Below are positions 7,512 through 14,819 of a stretch of DNA of 14,834 nt, piece after piece. The first letter of the stretch is position 1. Every line of letters starts with the position of its first letter. Location: contig JAUXNL010000122.1 in assembly GCA_030684415.1 (NCBI GenBank), forward strand, positions 1 to 14,834. The letters run 5' to 3'. The notes under the pieces were generated by a model. The model searched no databases, was not told where the DNA came from, and was given only the letters and a program-made list of their open reading frames with translations. Source of the DNA: Moraxellaceae bacterium (GTDB taxonomy: Bacteria; Pseudomonadota; Gammaproteobacteria; Pseudomonadales; Moraxellaceae). A program made the position numbers and the translations under genes.

Positions 7512-9980
7512 ATGGAAGATTTCGCCGACAAGACGGCTGTACTCAAACCACTGGGCAACGAAGACGACAGCGACGCGCTGCTGACCGTCATCATCATCGG
7601 CTCCGGGCCTGCCGGCCTGTCGGCAGCGGCACGCGCCGCCGAACTGATGATTCCGCATGTGCTGCTGGAGGCCGAAGACCACGCCTCCGACACCATCTAC
7701 AAATACCAGAAGGGCAAGCACGTGATGGCCGAGCCGGCCAACCTGCCCCTGCAAAGCGGCATGAGCTTCAACGCCGGCAAACGCGAAGACGTTCTGGGCA
7801 CCTGGAACACGGAACTCGATCAGCAAGGTATCAACATCCGCTACGGCCGCCGGGTCTCGGGTGTCGAGAAAGTCGGCAAGCACTTGTTCATCGTCACTTG
7901 CGAAAATGGCGAGCAATACCGCAGCCGGCATGTCGTGCTTGGCATCGGCCTGCAAGGCAATATCCGCAAGCTCGGCGTGCCCGGTGAAAGCCTGGAACGC
8001 GTGCAGTACACCCTGCGCGACCCGGCAGAATTCGACGGTGAAACCGTCATCGTGATTGGTGCCGGCGATGCCGCCATCGAAAACGCGCTCGGGCTGGCGC
8101 GGCAAAATCGCGTCATCCTCATCAATCGCGACACGGAATTCACCCGCTGCAAAGAAGCCAACCACTCGCTCATCCAGGCCGCGGCCAAAGAGGGCAGTGT
8201 CGAAATCCGCTACGGCGCCCGTACGGTGCGTGTCGAAGAAACCGGCGATGCCGGGCAACCCTTGCGCTACGTCGCCAACACGCCTGAGGGCGAAGAAAGC
8301 ATTCCCTGCCATCGTGTGATTGCACGCCTTGGCGCCAGCCCACCGCGCAAACTGGTAGAAGGCTTCGGCATCGAATTTCCGAGCACCGATGCGAACGCCG
8401 TACCGGCACTGAGCGAAACCTACGAATCCAATATTCCCGGCCTTTACGTGATTGGTGCGCTGGGCGGCTATCCGCTCATCAAGCAGGCGATGAATCAGGG
8501 TTATGAAGTCGTCTCGACCATCATGGACTTGCCGGTAGCCCCAGCGGATGAGCCGCTGCTGCTGGCAAAGTTCAGCCAGTTCCGGCCCGATTATTCGGTG
8601 AACGAAGTGCTGAGCGTGATCCAGCATAACGTGCCGCTTTTTGCCGGCCTCACACGCTTGCAGATGCGCGAGTTCATTCTGGAGTCCAGCATCCTCACGC
8701 CCGCGGCGGGCAGCATCATTTTTGCCAAGAACGACTACACCAACAGCTTCCTGTCGATTGTGGAAGGCTATGCGGAAGTGGAAGTGTTTGATGAAGAAGG
8801 CAACGCGCGCTGGATCCGTCTGGAGCGCGGCCAGTTCTTCGGCGAGATGGGCCTGATTTCCGGGCGACGTCGTACGGCCACGGTACGGGCGGGCGCTGAT
8901 TGCAGCCTGGTGGAAACCCCCCGCAAGCTGATGCGCAAACTGATTGCCTCGGTCGAGTCGATACGGCGCACCATTGACGAAGTCTTTGTGCGCCGCGCCA
9001 TCACCACTTACCTGGCGCCCAAGCTGCCCGCCGAAGCGATTTCCGAACTCATGTCTGGTGGTGTCGACGTACGCCGCTACAGCGCGGGCGACATCGTTTT
9101 CCGCCAGGGCGATGATCCGGATTACCTCTACCTCATCCGCAGCGGCTCGGTCACGGTGTCGCAAGAAGTGGGCGGCCGCGATGTAGTGCTGTCGTATGTG
9201 TCGGCCGGCAACTATGTCGGCGAAATGGCGCTGCTCAATGACACGCCACGTACCGCCACGGTGCAGGCCACCATCCAGACCGAAATGCTGCTGCTCGACG
9301 CCGTCACTTTCAAACGAGTGCTGGCGCAGAATCCGGAGTGGCGCGCGGTCATGGGCTCGCGCCTGCTGGAGCGTGTCAAAAGCAATGTCGAGCGCGAGCA
9401 GCTCAGTGGCGGCAGCGAAATCATCCGCTTCCTCATGGGCCAGGGCCTGGGTGAAGGCACCGATGTGCTGCTGATCGATGAATCCCTGTGCATCCAGTGC
9501 AACAACTGCGAAACCGCCTGCGCGGAAACCCATAACGGCATGTCGCGTCTGAACCGCGCCGCCGGCCCCACCTTCAACAACATCCACGTGCCGACTTCTT
9601 GCCGGCATTGCGAGCATCCGCACTGCATGAAGGATTGCCCACCCGATGCCATCCGGCGTTCGGATGAGGGCGAGGTGTTCATTTCCGATGCCTGCATCGG
9701 CTGCGGTAATTGCGAACGCAACTGCCCCTACGGCGTGATCCAGATGCGCGCACCGGCGCCAGTGGAAACGCGCACAGGTCTGCTGTCGTGGATTGCCTTT
9801 GGCTTGGGCGACGGCCCGGGCGAACGCGAAGCGGCGTACGATCCCAACCAGCCGAAAAAAGCCGTGAAGTGCGATATGTGCATGGATCAGAAAGGCGGTG
9901 CCGCCTGCGTGCGCGCCTGCCCGACAGGCGCCGCCATCCGCATCGCGCCAGAACGGTTCATGGATCTGGAAACCGACTGA
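7512..9980 (+). CDS. Cytoplasmic FAD/NAD(P)H oxidoreductase fused to two cNMP-binding domains and a four-cluster ferredoxin domain
   Basis: An 822-residue protein; AGGAG at 7498-7502 stands 9 bases before the ATG, 5 bases after the previous stop. No signal peptide or membrane segment is seen. Residues 24-340 form a TrxR/YpdA-like flavin module: GSGPAG at 30-35 for FAD, GAGDAA at 183-188 for NAD(P)H, and a late FAD motif 'GALGGYPLIKQAMNQG' near 315. The CXXC pair that thioredoxin reductases carry before the second Rossmann motif is absent, so disulfide reduction is unlikely. Two cyclic-nucleotide-binding domains follow (about 372-470 and 512-610); both keep the phosphate-binding residues (Gly444, Glu445, Arg454 and Gly570, Glu571, Arg580). 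The C-terminal part has four Cys groups starting at 660, 697, 728 and 787, sixteen Cys in the pattern of DmsB/NrfC-type electron-transfer subunits with four [4Fe-4S] clusters. I infer NAD(P)H-linked electron exchange gated by a cyclic nucleotide, coupled to the upstream cytochromes through an unseen membrane step. Confidence 0.88.
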   Translation: MEDFADKTAVLKPLGNEDDSDALLTVIIIGSGPAGLSAAARAAELMIPHVLLEAEDHASDTIYKYQKGKHVMAEPANLPLQSGMSFNAGKREDVLGTWNTELDQQGINIRYGRRVSGVEKVGKHLFIVTCENGEQYRSRHVVLGIGLQGNIRKLGVPGESLERVQYTLRDPAEFDGETVIVIGAGDAAIENALGLARQNRVILINRDTEFTRCKEANHSLIQAAAKEGSVEIRYGARTVRVEETGDAGQPLRYVANTPEGEESIPCHRVIARLGASPPRKLVEGFGIEFPSTDANAVPALSETYESNIPGLYVIGALGGYPLIKQAMNQGYEVVSTIMDLPVAPADEPLLLAKFSQFRPDYSVNEVLSVIQHNVPLFAGLTRLQMREFILESSILTPAAGSIIFAKNDYTNSFLSIVEGYAEVEVFDEEGNARWIRLERGQFFGEMGLISGRRRTATVRAGADCSLVETPRKLMRKLIASVESIRRTIDEVFVRRAITTYLAPKLPAEAISELMSGGVDVRRYSAGDIVFRQGDDPDYLYLIRSGSVTVSQEVGGRDVVLSYVSAGNYVGEMALLNDTPRTATVQATIQTEMLLLDAVTFKRVLAQNPEWRAVMGSRLLERVKSNVEREQLSGGSEIIRFLMGQGLGEGTDVLLIDESLCIQCNNCETACAETHNGMSRLNRAAGPTFNNIHVPTSCRHCEHPHCMKDCPPDAIRRSDEGEVFISDACIGCGNCERNCPYGVIQMRAPAPVETRTGLLSWIAFGLGDGPGEREAAYDPNQPKKAVKCDMCMDQKGGAACVRACPTGAAIRIAPERFMDLETD

Positions 9981-10022
9981 AGTGCTGCTGATGTCTGCGC
10001 TTTTGCAGGCATCAGCAGCACT
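9981..10022. terminator. Strong hairpin at the convergent junction, possible bidirectional terminator
   Basis: Starting at the base after the TGA of the oxidoreductase, an 18-base arm (9981-9998) pairs with 10005-10022 over its full length, with a single G-U wobble and a 6-base loop GCTTTT. It lies between convergent operons, where a terminator is expected. However, neither strand has a T-run after the stem, so it is not a textbook intrinsic terminator. It may be an mRNA 3'-end stabiliser or act with Rho. Confidence 0.55.
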
Positions 10023-10057
10023 CACTGCCTGCGGTCAGACACCTTCGCTTGGCCGTA

Positions 10058-10092
10058 GAAGCCTCACCGTCCGGCTTCCAGCTCAGACGGTG
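10058..10092 (-). terminator. Overlapping weak hairpins at the 3' end of cysA
   Basis: Two alternative stems share bases: GAAGCC (10058-10063) with GGCTTC (10073-10078), and CACCGTC (10065-10071) with GACGGTG (10086-10092), the latter reaching into the last codons of cysA. They cannot both form. No T-run follows on the - strand. This is weak evidence for a transcript end or 3' processing site. Confidence 0.25.
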
Positions 10093-11129
10093 GAAAACAG
10101 ATGCGCTTTGCGCGGGTGCAACCACAGCTCATGCCCCGGCACGAGATCGGCATCGCCCAGATCATCACGTGTCGACAGCTCGATTTCGAGCAGCTTGCCA
10201 TGATGATCCAGATCGAGCTGCCAGCGCGGGCCAACGGCGCGAATGTCGCGCAAGGTCACGGATTGGCTGCCATCAACCGCATGGTGCGAGAGGCTCCAAT
10301 CGCTCGGACGCACATAGGCCACGCCCGCACCATCCACAATGCCTTCCGCCGGCAACTGCCAGCCGAGAATGTCAGCGCGCCCACCTTTCACGTCTGCCGG
10401 CAGTTTGTTGGCCTGCCCTAAGAATTCCACCACAAAGGGCGAAGCGGGACGGTGATACACCTCGGCCGGCGTTCCCACCTGTTCGATCTTGCCGCGATTG
10501 AGCACCACCACGCGATCAGCCACTTCTAGTGCCTCTTCCTGATCGTGTGTGACGAACACGGACGTGATGTGCAGCTCGTCATGCAGGCGACGCAACCAGC
10601 GGCGCAGCTCTTTACGCACTTGTGCGTCGAGCGCCCCAAAAGGCTCGTCGAGCAACAGCACACGCGGCTCGACTGCCAGCGCACGGGCCAGCGCGATACG
10701 CTGACGCTGGCCACCGGACAACTGACTCGGGTAACGGTCTGCGAGCCAATCGAGCTGCACCAACTGCAAGAGTTCATGCACCTTGGCCTTGATCACCGCA
10801 TCGGTGGGGCGTTGCTTACGCGGGCGCACGCGCAGACCGAAGGCCACGTTCTCGAACACGGTAAGGTGGCGGAACAACGCGTAATGCTGGAACACGAAAC
10901 CGACCTGACGCTCACGCACCGGTGTATCGGTAGTGTCCTCGCCATGAAAGGAAAGACGCCCGTCATCAGCGGTTTCAAGGCCCGCAATAATGCGCAGCAG
11001 CGTGGTCTTGCCGCAGCCGGACGGCCCCAGCAACGCCACCAACTCACCACTGGCAATTTCAAGATTGACGGCATTGAGCGCCTGAAAATGACCGAAATGC
11101 TTGCTGACGGACTCGATGGCAATGCTCAT
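10083..11129 (-). CDS. cysA: Sulfate/thiosulfate ABC transporter ATP-binding protein CysA
   Basis: A 348-residue ATPase that powers sulfate/thiosulfate import through the CysT-CysW channel at the inner membrane. The N-terminal nucleotide-binding domain has Walker A GPSGCGKTT (35-43), the Q-loop Gln81, signature LSGGQ (137-141), Walker B LLLDEP (158-163) and the switch His195 in 'VTHDQEEA'. From about residue 235 the chain continues into the regulatory TOBE-like region usual for CysA, and 348 residues is typical of the family. Its ATG overlaps the cysW stop by 4 bases (ATGA), with AGGAG about 8 bases upstream, so it is the last gene of the sbp-regulator-cysT-cysW-cysA operon. The sequence alone cannot fully exclude molybdate or another oxyanion, but the adjacent sulfate-binding protein and paired CysT/CysW permeases make sulfate the best call. 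Confidence 0.95.
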   Translation of the reverse strand: MSIAIESVSKHFGHFQALNAVNLEIASGELVALLGPSGCGKTTLLRIIAGLETADDGRLSFHGEDTTDTPVRERQVGFVFQHYALFRHLTVFENVAFGLRVRPRKQRPTDAVIKAKVHELLQLVQLDWLADRYPSQLSGGQRQRIALARALAVEPRVLLLDEPFGALDAQVRKELRRWLRRLHDELHITSVFVTHDQEEALEVADRVVVLNRGKIEQVGTPAEVYHRPASPFVVEFLGQANKLPADVKGGRADILGWQLPAEGIVDGAGVAYVRPSDWSLSHHAVDGSQSVTLRDIRAVGPRWQLDLDHHGKLLEIELSTRDDLGDADLVPGHELWLHPRKAHLFSTV

Positions 11130-12046
11130 GCTTTGCTCTCCTGAACAATGGGAGCGGCCACGCGGGGGCCGGACTCCTGATAACCGGAATTCTGTGCGGC
11201 CAGCTCAGCCGCCATGCGCCACTCCACCCATGTCTTGAGCACCAGCGTCACCAGTGCCAACAGGGCCAGCAACGTCGCCACGGAAAAAGCAGCCACGAAC
11301 ATGTACTCGTTGTAGAGAATCTCGATATGCAACGGCATGGTGTTGGTCAGCCCGCGAATATGGCCCGACACCACCGACACCGCGCCGAATTCGCCCATGG
11401 CGCGCGCATTACAGAGAATCACGCCGTAGAGCAGACCCCATTTGATATTGGGCAGCGTGACATACAGGAAGGTCTTGAAGCCGCCGGCGCCCAGCGTGAT
11501 GGCGGCCTCTTCTTCATCAGAGCCTTGCGCCTGCATCAGCGGAATCAGCTCCCGCGCCACAAACGGAAACGTGACAAACAAGGTGGCCAACACAATGCCG
11601 GGCACGGCAAAGAGAATCTTGATGTCGTTCCCGATCAGCCACGCACCGAACTGGCTGTGAATACCGAAGATGAGCACGAAGACGAGGCCGGCAATTACCG
11701 GCGACACGGCGAAAGGCAAATCAATCAGCGTGATCAGCATGGATTTTCCGCGAAACTCGAACTTGGCGATGGCCCACGCCGCCGCCACCCCAAAGATCAC
11801 ATTGACCGGCACCGCGATGGCCGCCGCCAGCAAGGTCAGGCGAATGGCCGCCCAGGCATCCGGATCATTGAAAGAGGCCAGATAGGCCTCAAACCCTTTA
11901 CGCAAAGCTTCAGTGAATACCGCCACCAACGGCGCCAGCAGGAACAGGGCCAGAAAAATGAAGGCCGTCCCCAGCAGCAGTACGCGTACCCATACCGGGT
12001 CACGCAAGGCTTGCGAGTGGGTGTTTTTGGCTGAGACAAGTGCCAT
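11126..12046 (-). CDS. cysW: Sulfate/thiosulfate ABC transporter permease CysW
   Basis: A 306-residue inner-membrane permease with about six hydrophobic segments, the first at about residues 22-45. The cytoplasmic coupling loop 'EEEAAITLGAGGFKTF' (about 175-190) is the EAA motif that contacts the ATPase. The motif 'NARAMGEFGAVSVVSGHI' after it is typical of CysW. The final 30 or so residues are a polar cytoplasmic tail. It pairs with CysT to form the translocation channel for sulfate delivered by the periplasmic binding protein. The start is 3 bases after the cysT stop, with a GGGGAG-type Shine-Dalgarno about 9 bases upstream that lies within the end of cysT; its stop overlaps the cysA start. 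The CysW rather than CysT assignment rests on order in the operon and on these motifs. Confidence 0.94.
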   Translation of the reverse strand: MALVSAKNTHSQALRDPVWVRVLLLGTAFIFLALFLLAPLVAVFTEALRKGFEAYLASFNDPDAWAAIRLTLLAAAIAVPVNVIFGVAAAWAIAKFEFRGKSMLITLIDLPFAVSPVIAGLVFVLIFGIHSQFGAWLIGNDIKILFAVPGIVLATLFVTFPFVARELIPLMQAQGSDEEEAAITLGAGGFKTFLYVTLPNIKWGLLYGVILCNARAMGEFGAVSVVSGHIRGLTNTMPLHIEILYNEYMFVAAFSVATLLALLALVTLVLKTWVEWRMAAELAAQNSGYQESGPRVAAPIVQESKA

Positions 12047-12049
12047 TTC

Positions 12050-12901
12050 TTATTCTCCCCTTCCGCCGCGCAGCCGGACCCAGGCTTGCAAGCTGTTCAC
12101 GAGCAGCAGCAACACGAATGAAATCACCAGCATCACGGCCGCAATCGCGGCGGCGCCGTTGTAGTTGTATTGCTCAAGCTGCGTGACGATCAGCAGCGGG
12201 GCAATTTCAGAAATCATCGGCATGTTGCCGGCAATGAAAATCACCGAGCCGTACTCACCAATCGCGCGGGCAAAAGCGAGCGCAAAACCGGTGATCAGCG
12301 CCGGCAGCACGGCCGGCCAGATCACGGCATGAAACGTCTGCCAGCGGCTGGCTCCCAGACTCGCGGCCGCCTCTTCCAGTTCCGTTTCCAGATCGGCGAG
12401 CACGGGCTGCACGGTGCGCACCACAAAGGGCAGACCGATGAAGGTGAGCGCCACCACAATCCCGGTCGGCGTGAACGCCACTTTTATGTCGTGCTGGGCG
12501 AGATAACTGCCGAACCAGCCATTGGGCGCATACAGCGCGGTGAGCGCGATGCCGGCGACAGCCGTCGGCAAGGCAAAGGGCAAATCCACCAACGCATCAA
12601 TCAGGCGACGCCCCGGGAAGGGATAGCGCACCAGCACCCAGGCAACGATGAAGCCGAAAAAGGCATTGATGACGGCCGCAATGAACGCCGCGCCAAAACT
12701 GATCTTGTAAGCCGCCAGCACACGCGGCGACAAAATGAGATCGGTGAAAGCTTCCCAGGTCATGCCGGAGGCTTTGAGGAAAAGTCCGGCCAGTGGAATC
12801 AGCACCAGCAGGCTCAGGTAAACCACGCTATAGCCCAGCGTCAGGCCAAAGCCGGGCAACACCCGTTTGGGCTTTCGTCGCGCGGGAAGCGGCGAAGTCA
12901 T
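12050..12901 (-). CDS. cysT: Sulfate/thiosulfate ABC transporter permease CysT (CysU)
   Basis: A 283-residue inner-membrane permease, a typical length for CysT. A basic N-terminus ('PARRKPKR') precedes the first hydrophobic segment at about 20-43, and five or so more follow. The loop 'ELEEAAASLGASRWQTF' is the EAA motif, followed by 'ARAIGEYGSVIFIAGN', characteristic of CysT. AAGGAG lies 6 bases before the ATG (bases 12908-12913 on the + strand), which supports this start. It is followed 3 bases later by cysW. About 100 bases separate it from the upstream regulator gene, and that spacer contains a GC-rich hairpin and an AT-rich tract, so expression of cysTWA could be set separately from sbp. 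Confidence 0.94.
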   Translation of the reverse strand: MTSPLPARRKPKRVLPGFGLTLGYSVVYLSLLVLIPLAGLFLKASGMTWEAFTDLILSPRVLAAYKISFGAAFIAAVINAFFGFIVAWVLVRYPFPGRRLIDALVDLPFALPTAVAGIALTALYAPNGWFGSYLAQHDIKVAFTPTGIVVALTFIGLPFVVRTVQPVLADLETELEEAAASLGASRWQTFHAVIWPAVLPALITGFALAFARAIGEYGSVIFIAGNMPMISEIAPLLIVTQLEQYNYNGAAAIAAVMLVISFVLLLLVNSLQAWVRLRGGRGE

Positions 12902-12929
12902 GTTGCGCTCCTTGAAATCAGGGAATCAC

Positions 12930-12959
12930 TCGGGCGCGCAGCATAGCCAGCGCGCCCGA
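12930..12959 (-). promoter_or_regulatory. Perfect GC-rich hairpin in the cysT leader
   Basis: TCGGGCGCGC (12930-12939) and GCGCGCCCGA (12950-12959) are perfect 10-base inverted repeats around a 10-base loop. It ends about 28 bases before the cysT start. No T-run follows on the - strand, so it is not a standard terminator. It could limit read-through from sbp and the regulator, protect a processed mRNA end, or be a protein-binding site. Confidence 0.5.
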
Positions 12960-13000
12960 AATAAATAAATATCAAAAAATTATGCAGATATAACCGGACG
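12960..13000 (-). promoter_or_regulatory. AT-rich spacer before the cysT hairpin, possible promoter
   Basis: Between the regulator stop and the hairpin lies an AT-rich island (on the - strand 'TGCATAATTTTTTGATATTT'), in clear contrast with the GC-rich surroundings. CATAAT with an upstream TTAGTA at 16 bases is a weak -10/-35 match. Promoter identity is uncertain; an RNase entry site is another possibility. Confidence 0.25.
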
Positions 13001-13002
13001 TA

Positions 13003-13698
13003 CTAAGAGACATGGAGGGCGGGAACAGAACCTGAGTCGGGCTCCACCCGTAACCGGTAGCCCCGGCCACGAATGGATTCGAGCAAATGCGCGACACCAG
13101 CGGCCGCCAACTGCCGGCGCAACCGGTAGATCAAGACGTCGACACTGCGTTCATCGACACTTCCGTCTTCTTGCCAGACCGCCTCCAGCAACTGCTGACG
13201 GGTAAACACCCGTCCCGGCGACAGCATCAGCAAATGCAGCAAACGCAAACTCTGTGGCGACAGTGTCACCGCTATCGAGCCCACCCACGCCACCTGCCCC
13301 GGCACATCCAGACGCAAACCTGCTTGCTGCGTCACATCGGCCGCCACTGGGGCCGCCAACGCGAAGTAGTCATGCAACTCCAGCAGCAGCGCTCTTGGCT
13401 CAGACGGCCAGATCACCTCATCCACCAACGCCGCACTCTGTCCACCATCCGCAATCAGCCGCCAGGGTGCGTGATGTTCCTGCGGCTTTGCCGACAGCAA
13501 GGCACGGAAATCGGCGGCCATGGCCGCCGACACCAGCCAGAGATCAGGCTTCCAGACCAGCGCGGGGGAGTCCGGCCGCAAGAGCGCCGCATCACTTCCC
13601 GCCGGCGTGAGCACAAGGTAGTGCTGCTGCTCCAGACCGAAGGCCAGCCAGCGCGCCAGCACCGGATTCTTCAGCAACAACGCCACCACGCGACTCAT
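13003..13698 (-). CDS. OmpR/PhoB-type winged-helix regulator with degenerate receiver domain
   Basis: A 231-residue protein. The C-terminal half (about 125-222) is a well-conserved OmpR/PhoB winged-helix DNA-binding domain: 'LSPQSLRLLHLL', then 'GRVFTRQQLLEAVW', the recognition segment 'DERSVDVLIYRLRRQL' and the wing 'IRGRGYRL'. The N-terminal half (1-110) has the length and rough pattern of a receiver domain but lacks its active site: 'LLLKNP' replaces the acidic pair, 'PDLWLVS' puts Ser57 where the phosphoacceptor Asp should be, and the conserved Lys-Pro near the end is not kept. It therefore probably works without phosphorylation. No histidine kinase is adjacent. GGGAG stands 7 bases before the ATG; the gene lies 28 bases after sbp and about 100 bases before cysT on the same strand, so it may regulate sulfate uptake. 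The target and any ligand are unknown. Confidence 0.85.
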   Translation of the reverse strand: MSRVVALLLKNPVLARWLAFGLEQQHYLVLTPAGSDAALLRPDSPALVWKPDLWLVSAAMAADFRALLSAKPQEHHAPWRLIADGGQSAALVDEVIWPSEPRALLLELHDYFALAAPVAADVTQQAGLRLDVPGQVAWVGSIAVTLSPQSLRLLHLLMLSPGRVFTRQQLLEAVWQEDGSVDERSVDVLIYRLRRQLAAAGVAHLLESIRGRGYRLRVEPDSGSVPALHVS

Positions 13699-13726
13699 GA
13701 CCCGACTCCCGTATTGCTATGACGGA

Positions 13727-14731
13727 TTACCTGCCTGTCGGCTTGTAGATCTGGTCGAAGGTGCCACCGTCAGAGAAGTGGGTCGTCTGCGCTTTCTGCC
13801 AGCCACCGAAGAGATTGATGTCGACGAGATCAACTTTCACAAACTGCTTGGCATACTTGGCCGCCACCTTTTTGTCGGTAGGACGGTAGAAGTGCTTGCC
13901 CGCGATATCCTGACCCTGGGGGCTGTACAAGAATTCCAGATAGGCTTTGGCCACAGCTTCGTTACCATTCTTCTTGGCATTGGCATCAACAACCGTCACG
14001 GGAGGCTCAGCCAGAATGCTGATGGAAGGCACCACAATTTCCACGCTGTCGCCCACTTCACGCTTCGCCAGAAACGCCTCATTTTCCCAAGACAGGAAAA
14101 CATCACCGACCCCGCGCTCAGAGAAGGTTGTCAGCGAGCCGCGAGCACCCGAGTCCAGAACAGGCACGTTCTTGAATATCTTGCCGAGGAACTCGGCCGC
14201 CTTGGCATCGTTGCCACCCGGCTGCTTCAGGGCATAGGCCCAGGCCGCCAGATAGTTCCAGCGTGCGCCACCAGAGGTCTTGGGATTGGGCGTGATCACC
14301 TGCACATCCGGGCGCACCAGATCATTCCAGTCCTTGATCTTCTTGGGGTTGCCCTTGCGCACCAAGAACACGATGGTGGAGGTATACGGTGAGCTGTTGT
14401 GCGGGAGACGAGCTTGCCAGTTCTTGGGCAGCTGACCCGTGTCGGCAATGGCATCGATGTCGTAGGCCAGCGCCAGCGTCACCACATCGGCCTGCAGGCC
14501 ATCAATCACGGCGCGGGCCTGCTTGCCGGCACCACCATGGGACTGACGGATGGTGACGTTGTCACCGGTCTTTTTCTTCCAGTGCTCAGCAAAGACCTTG
14601 TTGTAGTCCTGATACAGCTCACGGGTCGGGTCGTAAGACACGTTGAGCAGGGTCACGTCCTTGGCCAGGACAGGGGCAGATACCAGAGTGGTCAGCAGAG
14701 CAGCAGCCAGACCAAAACGCTTGAGTAACAT
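13727..14731 (-). CDS. sbp: Periplasmic sulfate-binding protein Sbp
   Basis: A 334-residue protein, a usual length for Sbp/CysP. A Sec signal peptide (residues 1-23, cut after 'PVLA') is followed by 'KDVTLLNVSYDPTRELY', the hallmark start of mature sulfate-binding proteins. Further family motifs are 'QSHGGAGKQARAVIDGLQADVVTLALAYDID' in two parts (about 63-93), 'TPNPKTSGGARWNYLAAW' and 'DVFLSWENEA'. It captures sulfate in the periplasm and hands it to CysT/CysW. GGAG (14739-14742 on the + strand) lies 7 bases before the ATG. It is first in the operon, in front of a regulator gene, whereas in many relatives sbp is directly followed by cysT or sits elsewhere. Sbp and CysP are similar; the motifs fit Sbp better, but thiosulfate binding cannot be excluded. 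Confidence 0.94.
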   Translation of the reverse strand: MLLKRFGLAAALLTTLVSAPVLAKDVTLLNVSYDPTRELYQDYNKVFAEHWKKKTGDNVTIRQSHGGAGKQARAVIDGLQADVVTLALAYDIDAIADTGQLPKNWQARLPHNSSPYTSTIVFLVRKGNPKKIKDWNDLVRPDVQVITPNPKTSGGARWNYLAAWAYALKQPGGNDAKAAEFLGKIFKNVPVLDSGARGSLTTFSERGVGDVFLSWENEAFLAKREVGDSVEIVVPSISILAEPPVTVVDANAKKNGNEAVAKAYLEFLYSPQGQDIAGKHFYRPTDKKVAAKYAKQFVKVDLVDINLFGGWQKAQTTHFSDGGTFDQIYKPTGR

Positions 14732-14759
14732 GAAATTTCTCCAGAACAGGGATAAGGCA

Positions 14760-14773
14760 CGTTGATTTCAACG
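14760..14773 (-). promoter_or_regulatory. Palindrome in the sbp leader
   Basis: CGTTGA and TCAACG flank a 2-base centre, forming a perfect inverted repeat 28 bases before the sbp start. Dyads of this size are common operators; the 2-base centre makes an RNA hairpin unlikely. Its protein partner is not known. Confidence 0.35.
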
Positions 14774-14784
14774 AACGCGCCCAG

Positions 14785-14819
14785 CTTAAGAGCGATTTTT
14801 TAAGAACAAAAAGAATAAG
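14785..14819 (-). promoter_or_regulatory. A/T-rich upstream region of sbp, possible sulfur-regulator site
   Basis: The stretch has CTTAA (14785-14789) and TTAAG (14800-14804) as an inverted repeat and then 'AAGAACAAAAAGAATAAG' (14802-14819). On the - strand the latter reads 'CTTATTC' followed by a T-rich run and 'TTCTT', which loosely recalls CysB-type sites before sulfur genes. I cannot place -10 and -35 boxes with confidence. The window ends soon after, so the promoter may be incomplete. Confidence 0.3.

Noticed and set aside
7512..8560. Thioredoxin reductase as the function of the flavin module
   Set aside because: The redox-active CXXC before the second Rossmann motif is absent, so only the fold, not the activity, is supported.
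3..9980. Functional link between the cytochrome operon and the sulfate transporter (sulfur respiration)
   Set aside because: The two operons are convergent and do not share a promoter; the transporter is a standard assimilatory uptake set, so adjacency alone is not evidence.
7461..10025. Very long open frame (854 codons) on the - strand opposite the FAD/cNMP/FeS gene
   Set aside because: It is the mirror of a high-GC coding gene; the + strand protein has clear domains and motifs, while the - strand translation has none and no signal sequence or ribosome site.
12930..12959. Intrinsic terminator for the regulator gene
   Set aside because: The stem is strong, but the - strand sequence after it has no T-run; the T-rich stretch lies before the stem instead.
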